Made by a program: the position numbers and the translations under genes. Source: Typha latifolia (Eukaryota > Streptophyta > Magnoliopsida > Poales > Typhaceae). Taken from it: 64,000 nt of DNA. This document shows positions 31,922 to 44,993 of the stretch, in pieces. Under the pieces are notes generated by a model. It had not been told where the DNA came from and made no database searches. It saw only the letters and a program-made list of their open reading frames with translations. Where the stretch lies: assembly GCA_019914945.1 (NCBI GenBank), contig CM034113.1, positions 2,956,850-3,020,849 of the forward strand. The letters are read 5' to 3'. How positions within the stretch are numbered: position 1 is the first letter of the stretch; every line of letters starts with the position of its first letter.

Positions 31922-34402
31922 CTGTATGTCACAGGATCAATCAGATGAAACTAGTAGAATAATCAAAAGAACATAGAAAAGAAATAGAATTTGACAGATT
32001 AGAAATAATTCTACTGGGCTGCTATACCTTCCTAACAAAACCAATCCTTGATAGTAGCAGGCCTTGTTCATAGGACTCTCGGGTTCCTTCATCTCAGCTA
32101 TTCTCTTCAGGTGCTTGACTCCCTCCTGAATATCTCCCTGCATTTTCTACAACATTTTAGTATCCTTTACAGTTTGATTCCAGTGATCCAAAACTCAAAA
32201 TCGAAATGCAATTCTTGCATTAGATTACCTGCAAAACATGTGATACACCTGCGCCAAAACATGCAAACACAAGAAGAGGATCATCCTCTTGAAACTGCTA
32301 ACCAACAAAAACGCATAAGTCATTCTAAACAAGAATCAGGCATCATAACCACAATTAGAATTTCTAGTTTAGAATAGTATAGAAAAAATTCTGGCATAAG
32401 AGCTGCATCGACAGTAAAGCAAGCAGACCTGCAATATTGCACGTTCAAAATATTCAGCTGCTTCAACATAGTTCTGCTTTGAGCACAGGATCTGCCCCAT
32501 AGCAACCAATGCCCTTACCAGATCAGGATCTTTCTCAATTGCTAATCTGAGAAAGTTCTTGTTAGATTAAGAGCAAGGATAATGTCAAATCAATTGACAG
32601 GACTACAAAATACTATAAAATAAAACTAACTACCCCAGCAACGAAAGGGCTCTAACTTCCTCTCCTGTCTTCATGTCTTCTATAGCAAGCTGTAAATATC
32701 CAATATAAATTTTTTAGATGCCACACAACACAAAAGAGATGCAGGTATCTAATATGTACTCACATCAAGAAGGTTCTCTGCAGAAAGAGTTTCTGCAGAG
32801 ATTTCATTCTCCACAGTATTATGACTCTGAGGAAGAATGCCCTCTTGAGAAATCATTTTCTTCCCTCGGACTTTCATATCTGGAAGTTCCAACTTCACAC
32901 GAACATGTGCATTCCTGAGGGCTAATTGCTGCATCATTTAATGCTTCATAAAATGATTATCTGCTGAGATAAATCTGTATGATGACTTCCATAATACAAA
33001 ATAAAAAGATAAACTATTGGACTCACAGCATAGAGTCTAATACAAACAAAGCAATGGACCATCCACATGTTCAGGAGAGAATAATTTATCAGCACCTTAA
33101 CTAGAAGACTATCCTCTCTCTTTACAGAAATATAAAATGTCGTTGAAGGAGAAGTTCAATAACCTAGTTTCATTCATCAAGAAATGTCTTTGTGAGGTGA
33201 CCTAAATCCTGGCGCCTCAGCTAGATCTGACCAGGTTATATGAGTATCCAGTACTACCTGCTCTTCTGTTGCCTTATCTCATCTTTTACTTGATTCTGCT
33301 AAATATTTTGTCACTACAACATCTAACATGATTATTGAGATTTGACCAGTTCTAGTTCTGAAAGACCCTGAAGAATGTTTTCTTTGCCTGAACTGAGCAA
33401 CCTGCCAAATTGTACAAGATTCAGGTGATTGAGTGAATCTTCTTAATCCACAGTTATAGTCTAATTAAATGGAACTAGTGTAACTAAATCAGGAAAATTC
33501 CCCTTTGGAATCTGATTTGGCATAGCCATTACAGTAACTTGTAACATTTTAGTACAACGAGGAATTTACGAATGATTGGGAGAGATTTATTCATCAAACC
33601 TGAAGTAAAGTAAATGAGCTGTTAGTGACCCAGTAGACTAAAGAACCCTGCAAAATGAAGAAAGTGTATAAGAATAATCTCTCACATATAGACTATGTAT
33701 ATCTGGAATTATACTAATGTTGTAAGAACCAGAAGAAGAAGAAGAAAAAAAAAAAAATGATGATCAGGGGTTGAGAGAGGAGGGTGCACGTGCTCTGCAC
33801 GTACAGCCCCTCCCCTCTCCCTCTCCAGCATGCGACAAAGCCAGCGGAAGATCTCGTCGAATCTAATTCAGATTTGGAATCTTTAATTTATAAATTAAAA
33901 ACCTTAATCTCTCTCTCTCTCTCTGCTTAACCACCTTAGTCTCTTCTCTCTCTTCTTCCTCTACTCTTTTGCCTTCTTCTTCCACACCGTGGAATCGGCC
34001 TTGCGGAGCGCCACCGGAGCCAACGGAGACCACCATGTGACTCCTTGGTAAGCCCTCTCCCACCCCTCAAAATTAATTTCAGTTTATTAAAGTAAAATGA
34101 AAATACCTAAATTTGGGGGTTCTTCGGCTTCACCGGCAAATTAGGCCGGCCGGCGGCTTCGAGTCGCTGCCAGCCATCTTGAAAACGTCTTGCCGTTGGC
34201 CTCGTGCCGTGGGCGTTCACCGTTGGAGCCCTCGTGGCTCCGGTCGCCGTCGACCTTGGGATCGATCGCCGTTCGTGGGTTCTCCACCTCGCGAGGACGG
34301 CGGCATCGTGTGGGTGTTGGGGAACTGAGGATGTGGCCAGCGAACCGTCACTGCGGTGGCCGCCGTCGTCCTCTTTTTCTTTTCCTCTCTCTCTCTTTTC
34401 CT

Positions 34403-34439
<37 letters not shown>

Positions 34440-34984
34440 GCTTGGAGTCTGGCCTTCTCCCATCAAGTGATTGGATTCGGGTCGGGTTGGATCCGGATCC
34501 AAGGAACCCGACCTGGTTCCATGAGTTAATTGGATTGGGCCTTGGGCCCAATCCATTTAAGTGTGGGTCGGTTGGGTTGCGGGCCAATTGCAACCCAGCC
34601 CAACTGATTTGGGCTTATTTTAGCCCAAATTTATTAATTTTTTTTAGTTAAATTATAGGAATTTTTTTATATATTTTTTTTAATTAAAAATATTATTGTT
34701 ATTATTAAAAGGTGGTGATTTTTAGCACGTGAGCTAGGGATTTGAGATTCAGCTGTCTTGCCTAGACTCGGGTAAGTGAGTTTACTCACATATTTATTTT
34801 GTTATATTTCGTACCTTTGTCGCACCATGTAAATTTTTTGTGTGCGAAATTATTATTTTCATTAGGTTCTCCTCCACCTCGCGAGGATGGCGGCACCGTG
34901 TGGGTGTTGGGGAGCTAAGGGTGCGGCCGGCAAACCATCGCCGCGATGGCCGTCAGCGTCTTCCTCTTTTTCTTTTCCTCTCTC

Positions 34985-35018
<34 letters not shown>

Positions 35019-38000
35019 CGACTTGGAGAAGACAGACTCAGGTTCCGAGTCTGGCCTTCTCCCATCAAGTGATTGGATTCAGGTCGGGTTGGATCCAAAT
35101 CCAAGGAACCCGACCCGGTTCCATGAGTTAATTGGATTGGGCCTTAGGCCCAATCCATTTAAGTGTGGGTTGGTTGGGCTGCGAGCCAATTGCAGCCCAG
35201 CCCAACTGATTTGGGCTTATTTTGGGCCAAATTATTAAATTTTTTTAGTTAAATTGTTGGAATTTTTTTATATATTTTTTTAATTAAAAATATTATTGTT
35301 ATTATTAAAGGTGGTGATTTTTAGCACGTGAGCTAGGAATTTGAGATTCAGCTGTCTTGCCTAGACTCAAGTGAGTTGGTTTACTCACATTTATTTTGTT
35401 ATATTTTGTACCTTTGTCGGACAATGTAAATTTTCTGTGTGCGAAATTATTATTTTCATCCGTACGTGCAAATTTAATTGTTACATTTTTCTGTGTGCAT
35501 TTAATCATCAAACTCAGTGCATCACCATACTTTGTGCAAATATTAAAAATTGTGAAAAGAAAAACGAGACTAGTATTGGTATGATTTTGAGAACAGTCCC
35601 GGTATAAATCGCTTGCGATTTTTCGTGGTGACTCAAGTCTATCTGGAAGTCCAGGAGAAAGTCCTAAGTCAGATCACTGCGATGACTTTCTTAGGTGACT
35701 CTGGCGAGGTTAGGAAACAGTCCAAGGATGAATGAGAAATTCCTAGGTGACTCTAACTTCTCTCAACGGTTAGTGGAAAAGACAGAATGTGTTGATCACA
35801 TAGTGATACCATCTGATGACCCTAACCGGATCAACTATGAAGAAAAATCCCAAGCGTCATCTCGATGTGATTTCTAGTTGACGTGGATCTACAGGGTTTA
35901 GACCCATTGAGATATTTGACTGTATAAATATTGAAAAGATGTTTATATGTTGAAACCGTGCAAGATTACAAGTTGTGATTCTCTCTATTGTTATCATTGT
36001 TATTATTTAAAGAGCATGCCTATTGCATATTGTTATGGATATTGTTGCTTTTAGTTTAATTTTATTCAGCATTAATATAATTTAAAATTTATTGGTTTTC
36101 GAGTGGATTCCACTCACTGAGCTATAGTTGTTGGCTCATGGATTCTTTTTTTTTTGTATTTATTTATCTATCTCAGGTAATAGTCAGCGGGGCGACTAAG
36201 CGAGATGTACCCGTACTCCATCTCCACTTAGGATTAACCTATTTACTCTTCCGCTCTTTTGGATTTTATGCTTTAGATTAGAAGATTTTATTTATTTCGT
36301 TAGAGACTCAAAAACAATAACATTGTTTTATTTTTATTGCAATTAGTCCTAAATTTTAATAAAGCAGATATTCATTTTATTTATTTAATTGCCATCGTAT
36401 TGGTAGAAAGTTATTATTAAGGCTTCGTATATCTCAAGCATATTGAGATGCATGGCCGGTCATGATTCCTATTTCGGGTCATGACAAATGTATCTTTACT
36501 AGGAAAGACAATCATATTTGTTCATTTTAGATATAACAGGAAATATAACTTCTGCTTTAAATAACCTTTACATAATTTGAAGATTAGACCTCAAATTTTG
36601 TAGGTATAAGAAAGGCTCGCTCAAAAGTAAAGTGAATAGAATTTTCTTTTTAGGTTAAATGCATTTTACCTCTATGTTTTATGCTTAAAATTAATTTATT
36701 TCTATATATTTCAAAAAGTTTCAAATCAGTTCTTGTACTTATACTCAAAATTGTTTTACCTATATACTTCAAAAAGTCTCAAATAAATCAATATACTTAT
36801 GACTAAAATGGGACCATTAATTTTTCTATCAAATTTAACTGAGCGTTATGGTTATTTTTGTTATTTGGCAACATTATCTCAAAAACTTGTGTCCTAACAA
36901 GCATGAGAGGATATTTGGTTCATTTTAGCAATACTCAGTTAAATTTGACAAAAAATTTAACGGTCCTATTTTAGTTATAAATACAGGAACTGGTTTAAAA
37001 CTTTTTAAAATACACGAGTAAAGTAATTTTGGCCATAAGTACAGAGTGGTAAAATATATTTAATTCATTTTTTTCAGAATATATGTTCTTAATTTGGAGT
37101 TCAGTTATGAAACAACTATGAAATAGCGAATAAACTTTACAAAGTTCTGATTTTTATAGTATCAAACCCTACGATGTAATTAAACTTAAACATAGACATT
37201 CATCCATCATCAGCTTAAAGTGTCAGTTAATTTACAGTGTTCCTCACACTGATCCAAACTGATCCCACACAGAAAATGTACGACAAACTTTTATTACAAT
37301 AATAAGAAGAGATATAAAAGTTCACTATCAACTAACAAATATTTATCATAGTACGCTCTTTCTTCTTTCTTCCTTTCTTTCATTCATTCTTTTTTTTTTT
37401 TAAATTTTGCAGCAAGAAAGCTAACATCAGATTAGACATTCAGGTAAACCAGTCATACTAGTTTATCAAGGAAATTAACAATTAACAGCTTAGCTGTTAT
37501 GCTTGAACTGCTCCAACAGTATCCAACCAAAATAAGATAACCTGGTATGCAGAAAATGTCTCTAAGCAAGAAAAGGAGAAAAATGAATATATACTGACCT
37601 GAGGTATATGAAATCCAATAAGAAGTAAAGGGATGGCCAGGATGTCAAGATATAACTTGTAATACTGCATTAGGAATAAGAACCAATTAATTTTTAGCAT
37701 GAATATTTAATGATTACTAGATATAGTAAATTATAGCACTTGAAGTATCTCGTGAACTTCAGAAGCTCGAGAGCAGAAGACAATTTAGATCTTGCACTCC
37801 CTAGACACTGAATTAGTGGAAGCTTTGTGCACCTGAACATCCTTGTCAATAAACTATGAAATTAATATCCCTTATAGCAGATTAGTCATTAGCTACTATC
37901 TGCATTGTAGAAAAGGTTTTTATATTTCTCAGTACAGATAAACAATCTGAAGTCTTATGCCAACTCACTTTTGTTAGAAGTCCGAAAATTCCTCGCAAAT

Positions 38001-39807
38001 TCTCAAGTTGAACGGTCTGGAAAGAAACCTGCAAGAAGAAGTAATCATGATCAGTCATTTAACATTTGATAAAACACCGGAAATACAGCAATAAAGCGAA
38101 AACCTAAAATATGCTGTGTAAGTATGATCATGTGAAACTAGAATCTAATATAAAGCATAGCCAACTTATTGTCAAATAAAGCAGGGTTGCACTGCAAACA
38201 GTCAGGTAACAGACACATGCACATCTAGCATGATCCAGAGAACTCTGGAACTCCAAATTAGTATTCCTACGAGTAGTTGACTAAAACCTAGATCAAACAT
38301 CAACTATACAATTTGCAAAGGAAACTAATGTATCTGTCATACATATGAGGCCAAAAGGAGGACAGAGAGAGTTAGATGAGTAGGCAATTTTCAGAGAAAA
38401 AGGAGGACAGTATATAAACTGACTAAAGATCTCTTAATAATTCTGGCTGATGAAATAGAAATGCCATTTCATTTAACACTTTTAGTAAAGGCATGTAAAT
38501 CATCCACCAGAAGTGATTATTAAGACTTTTTTGTGGTAAAACTTAAATGGAAAGTAACAACATATCAGAATGTATACGGAATACAAAAAACTGTCACATT
38601 TAAACCCCCTTTTACTGGGTAAAGAATTTTAACCCTACTAGCTGGAAACCATTGTCCAGTACTTTTCTCTTGTTCACTCACCACTTGGTATTAGAAAGCT
38701 GATTTACAAGGCTACAACTTCATTTAGCAACTATAATCGATAAAAACTTCGTTCTTCTTTTGGATTGTGAATAACAGAGTAAGCATGTCCAACAACCAAC
38801 TAAAACATTAGTTAGTATACATGGAACACGACTATTGAATAAATATTTCTTTGCTCCCTTATCAACTAATGATACTAAACATGCCTTCAAGGAACTTCTA
38901 CATCCTAAATTTCCAATAGAAGAGTAGGCTTGATCTACTAGACTGCAATTCATTTACAGTAAATTTAGAATAAATAGGAAAGAAGGTGCATGATATCAAG
39001 AAACCATTTCTAGTTAAGAAGTAATATGCAGGTCATAAAATTTCAAAACTCAAGAGTGAATCAACTTGGATTCGCTATGAAGTGCTTGAAAACAAGGTAC
39101 AAAAAAGGAGCCACAAAAAAGGAACGAAGTGGATGGAACCCTAAGAAAGAGAGGTCTCGAAGGAACACCAAAGCTTGGAACCTAAATTAATAATTGGCTA
39201 GCACCATTGACCAATTAAATTAACGGAAAATTTTGCATTTAAGACCCTATCTTTTCACATATTTGCAGGTTAAACTCTAAATTTTTAATATTTGTAAATC
39301 ACACATTGCATTTTACCAAATTTTTGTTGAACACATTCTGTCTTTAGATGCATTAACCAAGGTTCGAAAAATCGGGATTGGGATCGGAATTGGTCTTCCA
39401 AAAAAATAATATGTATCGGCCGGATCGGCCGTATCAATCACCTGGATTGGATCAAACTTTTTAGTTACGTAAAATTCTAAAATTCATTTAAAAATACAGA
39501 AAAACTTCTAAAAATTTAGAAATTTTCTTTACCAAAAATAAGAAAATAAAGAAACTATAGTGCAATGAAAACTGAAAAAAAAAAGATTAGAAAGAGAGTG
39601 AGTGGAAGAAAACCAAACAAAAGAAAGAAAAACCATAGTGTCAACGATGGCCGTGCCACAGGGACGGCACGTGCCGCAGCACTTACCGGTCGTGCCGTAA
39701 GAAAATGAGAGAAAAATGTACCACCTTGGCCGTCACCGTCGTTGCTGGCCTTCGCCGCTCGCCCGAGCTCGCGTCGGGTGCCCTAGCTGAGGGAGGGGAA
39801 GAAAGAG

Positions 39808-39848
<41 letters not shown>

Positions 39849-42800
39849 TCCGCAACTTACACGGCCATCCTTGCATAGTGTAGTTAAGAAGAATAAGAAG
39901 AAAAGAAAAGAAAAAGGGAGAGAGTGGAAGAAATTAAAAAAAAATTGAAAGAGAAATAAAGAGAAACAATGGTTAGAAATTAAAAAAGAACTGAAAGAGA
40001 AATAAAGAGAAACAATGGTTAGAAATAAAAAAAAATTAGAGTTCGTCGGAGTTAGATCTGCATTGCCGGAGTTCGCAGATGCTAGATCTTTCTATAAGAG
40101 AAATAATGGTTATATGGTAAGGAGAGAAAAAGAGAAAGAAAGAGTGAAAGAGAGAAAGAGAGAGAGAGAAGAAAGAGTGAAAGAGAGAGAGAGAGAAGAA
40201 AGAGCAAAAGAGAAAGAGAAAGAGGAAGAGTGAGAAGAAAGAGCGAAAGAGAAAGAGAGAGTTCGGATCGGGATCGAGATTGATAACCATGGCATTAACT
40301 AAATTTAACCAAACTCCTAGATTAAATTAAAAAGAGAAAGAAAAAGAAAGAGAAAAAATTAACTAAAAATTGATTTAAATTAAATTAACTAAACAGTGGT
40401 TATATGGTAATGAGAGAAAAAGAGAAAGAATGAGTAAAAGAGAGAAAAAGAGAGTGAGAACAAAGAGTGAAAGAAAGTGATACAATTCGGACTTCACCGA
40501 TGTCGTCTCAAGCATGGATACACTTTAGAGATGTCTTTTATTCTTATTTTAGTGTTTATTTCAGGAAAAAAAAAAGGTTTCCTGTATGTCGCGTTCGAAC
40601 GCGGGTGGGGTGCGTTCGAACGCGCTTGTGAACGTCTACATCAGGTTCGCAAATGCAGAAAATGCAAAATGTGTGTACGAACGCAATCAAGCGCGTTCGA
40701 ACATGAACAGCGAAAATCCACTGTTTCTAGGGTTAATAATTGTCATTTTTGAATTGTTTGGTTAGCTTCTAAAGGTGTGGATGGCAACCAAGGAGTGATT
40801 ATTGAATGAATTGATGTTTGCCCTAGTCTTCTTCTTCTTCTCTCTCGTTCTCTCGTTCCCCGGTGCCGCCACTTTTAGCTTCCCTCGACCGGCCACTCAC
40901 CATAGTCTCTCCTCCCCCTTCTTCCAATCTATCTATTACCTTGTCCTAACCTCTTTCATCATCCATAATCCTTCCACCACCACTCACTCACCGGTGCCAC
41001 CCCATTACCGCCGGTCTACCACCATCCATCATCACCTAGGATCTCGTGCCTCTATCCACGGATCCATAGACGGACTCCCTGACGTTCGTCTACTTCTCGA
41101 ACGATATCTCGAGATCCTACCGTCTGATTTCCCTAAAATTAGATTGGTTGGAAAGCTCTTTTCCAGGGCTATAACATATCACATGTTGATCCGATGACTG
41201 CAACTTTTGGAATCCTTTTCCAAAGTTCCGTGCCAGATCCTGTCCAGATCTAAAAACGGAATAGATCAAACCTTAGCCCAAGTGGAGATCGTATCAGAGA
41301 GAAAGAGAGAAAAAGGGACAGTGAAAAGAAAGAGTGAAAGAGAGAAAGAGAGAGAGAGATCGGGATCATGATCGGTAACCATGGCATTAACTAAACGTAA
41401 CCAAACTCCTAGATTAAATTAACTACTCCAAATAAATTACCAAAATACTCCTACCCACCTAAAGTATCTTCACATCAAGAATCCTCTCCTCTATAGCCTA
41501 AACTTCAATAATTATTAATCAATAAAATGTCAAACAAACGGAACCTAAACTAAGAATTGACACATGGGTTTTATCCAATAAAAAAGTAAGCTTCGCAAGA
41601 ATCTCAAATGGGATGTAGCTTCCCAATTAACAATGGAGAAGAGAGAGTTGAAAGCATGCACACCCCTAATTTTTCTTCCCTAAAAGAAAAAGAAAATAAG
41701 CGCATTTTACGCATTTTAGTAGATAAATGGTTTAAACTAGATGGAATATTCTCTTTTTATGTCATCTGCCTAAACAGTGTCAATGTTAACTTAACCGCAA
41801 GTGTGTTTTACAAATATTTGGTAAAACATAGGGTGTGATTTGCAAATATTGGAAATGCGAGGTGTAAAAAAGGCATTAAATGCAAATTTCCCTAAATTAA
41901 AGTCAAACCAAATTGAATCAATTATACAAATTAAACACATTCAAGCAAATTGAGTCAAATGGATTCAATTAGAATTCAGACACCTAAACTAATCCTAACC
42001 AATATTAAAATTACTCAAATACATCAAGTATCAGTTAAGTCTTAATTTAGAACAAATTGAACTCAAAAGGCCAAAACACACCCAATTGACTCAAATAGAC
42101 TAATGGTTGTGAATAATAAAATTAAAAGGCTAGGCTCCCTTAGCTACATTAGCCTTTTCTCTTCTCTAATGGCCATCTCTTCCTCTCTCCATAAAAATGA
42201 AATTTCTCTGTGTTTTCAACTTGAATTTACCATTTGGATTTTGATAACCTCTTGTAATGACGACTTAAAAAAAAAATTCTATCAGTCTACAATGTACACA
42301 TTAATGATAACTGTGTTGGTGCAATATCGACACATGGCATAAGGAGTGTCATACAACACCCCTCCTCTCACCTTTTAGCATCGAGCAAAACAGCTAGAGG
42401 AGGCGAGTAACGGTGGAGAGTGTTGCTACGAAGTCATCGTCCTCCTCTTGCCTTATCATCTATCATTTCCCTCCTAATGCAAATCATTTCGTCTAAACCC
42501 GTCACAGCTTTCTAAAACCCTTGCCTTCAACCTTCATTAGGGCACTAAGAGAGAGGGAGACAACAGCGATGGATGGCGAGATGATCATCGATAGTGAAAG
42601 CTCTCTCTCTCTCTTCTCTCTGGCCGATGGTGGAGCCTATAGTTTTGTAGCACGGATGGCAAGTGGCGCGGCATCTATTCATGCTTGGTACATGCTCATG
42701 CAAAATTCTATCATATTGTGTACTAACTATTCCAACAACATTGTATACTATAGTATAGATGAACTGCATAACAACCAAATGAACAAAGCTACGGGATAGT

Positions 42801-44959
42801 ACACAATTGATGCATAGAGAAGTACCTGAACATTGACATAATGCAGACCAGCAATTAATATAGGGAAAAAGGAACCCAAAATACCGTTTGGAAAGTCAGT
42901 CAAATTTTCAAACCATAGTGTGCCTCCCTGCATGTTCATTCATCAGAACCTCTATAAGATAAAATCAAGAAAAAAGACACTACTCTAACATAAGACATTG
43001 AAACAGTTTATCAATACAAATAAATGATATTTATATCCAATAGTTTCCTTTCACAAAGATAAACAAAGTAATAACTAATAACACCAAACCAGAAAAATAT
43101 TACACCTTTTCATTCAGTAATCACAACATGCATGTCTATCATTTAGCAACAAAATGTTGTTTCTTAGGGATGCGGGAAAGATTGGGCACCACATTTGGCA
43201 TGAACAATCAAAGGAAAGGAAAAAAAAAATAGAGCAGCAAAAAGTTATGAAAACGTGAGAAGGGAAATTGCAGCCAACCTTGTTATTACTTATTACCATG
43301 AATATGATATACCGAGAATAAAATAAGAAAACAGAAAAGGAAACAATATTGAACTCACAAACACACCATTAGCACTATATGACTGTACAAGCTTTAAATT
43401 TATAAAGTATGGATTACATTTAGTTCTCAAGTTTAAGCAACTCGAACCACTAATGAAGCTTTAACTGCATTAGCATTTCAACGACACTACTTTTCCAACC
43501 ATATTAGAGACATCTTACCTGCTCGGTAACTGAAATTGTTAAGGAAATTTCAGGGATCCTTTTGCAGAATCTAACATTAAAAGTTGAAAATATATTCCTT
43601 GGAATAACTCCTATTTAAGCAGTTTTTCACTGTTTCTAGTAAACAAGCTTATAGTACATAAAACATGTGAAGTATTTAATGAGAATGTCTGTTTTATTTA
43701 CAAATTGTCCAATCAGATCATATAGCATATACTCAGGTGAAACAGACTAAATCAATATGGTTGAAAACTAACAGCACACCATTACTTATATGGACTGTGT
43801 CATATTTGGCTCTGACTCGTCACCTCAGATAAATTTAACTCCCTCTAACGAAAGCCATCATTTTTCTCCGTGTTCTGGACTGGTTCAATATCTAGAGTTC
43901 ATTAGGAATCTTACTAGCATGAGCCGAAACTTATAAATTCTGAAACCATAGCTAACATTAACATCAAAAGATACAGTTGCTAACTAGCGTTTTAGTTTCA
44001 TAATAAGTCTCTCCTCTCTTGCTGGTTTTTGCATTAATCATGGCACCTTTCTGAACTGTTGATATCAGCTATTGGTCCACAAAATTTTGTATCTTGTTTA
44101 GAACATCCTGAAAGTCAAGTCCTGATATAGCCAACCAATATGACTAGGAGAAGGGTTATTGATGTCAAAACTGAAATCTTGTAACTTGTATCAAGATCTA
44201 TTATTCTATACAAACAATCTAATCTAATTCTTCAAAAGGCAAATATATTCCACTTAAATCTTTATGAGCCATATGCACATTCCATCTGAACTTTCTATCA
44301 TATCCTGTTTGCCACAGGGGCATTAGCAGGGCTGATTCTAGTGTCCACATTTATGGGCTTTCTCTGGCTAAAAAGCCTTCAAATGGGAGTAGAGCAGAAG
44401 CATCAGTTAGACCAAGGATGGCCGTGCCGACTGGCATGTGCCGTGCAGGTAGTGGTACACCCCTGTGCTGAGTCGTGATGACTGACACGGTATGTGCAGC
44501 CCTTTTTATTTAATTTTTTCTATTTTCATCAATCCTCATCAAATCAACTTTAATTCCCGTGTATGTTCAATATTCATGTCATATCATAGAAAAATTACAA
44601 AATTTTTATTTGTATGAAGATTATGTGAGATGTTACAAGCAACATTACTATTAGTGGATGAGTTTTGAAGATTATTGATAGTATTTAGTACAACATTCTC
44701 GTATTATTCTTGTGTCGACAAATAAAGTCTTTAATTAGGGGTGCCAAATCCTGACCTGACCCAATAATCCGATATGATAACTCAGCTCTTAATCAAGTTT
44801 GAGTTTAGTATAATAGGGTTCGGGTTGTAAATAGGTCAACCCGCCTAACCCGTTTAATAATCAGATCGTGTTTGGGTTTATATGGCTGACCCGTTTTGAC
44901 CCATTTGACCCGTTTAAGCATACAGGTAGGGTCGGGTCGGGTCGTGTCGGGTCAACCCG

Positions 44960-44993
<34 letters not shown>

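Larger units (their letters stand above)
39225..41892. mobile_element. Tourist-like MITE split by later insertions
   Basis: The left half (39225-39350) and right half (about 41770-41892) are inverted copies: GGAAAATTTTGCATTTAA against the reverse of TTAAATGCAAATTTCCC. TAA flanks both sides, as in PIF/Harbinger MITEs. The middle is occupied by a hAT-like element, its duplicated end and a solo gypsy LTR. Confidence 0.6.

Noticed and set aside
34190..35238. Two similar open frames of 153 and 132 residues
   Set aside because: They repeat because the LTR contains a tandem duplication; composition is low complexity and there is no known domain.
40802..41197. 131-residue open frame
   Set aside because: CT-rich leader region of a solo LTR; the equivalent LTR at 28270-29114 has no open frame there.
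42521..42799. 92-residue plus-strand open frame
   Set aside because: Overlaps the minus-strand insertase intron, partly low complexity, no family.
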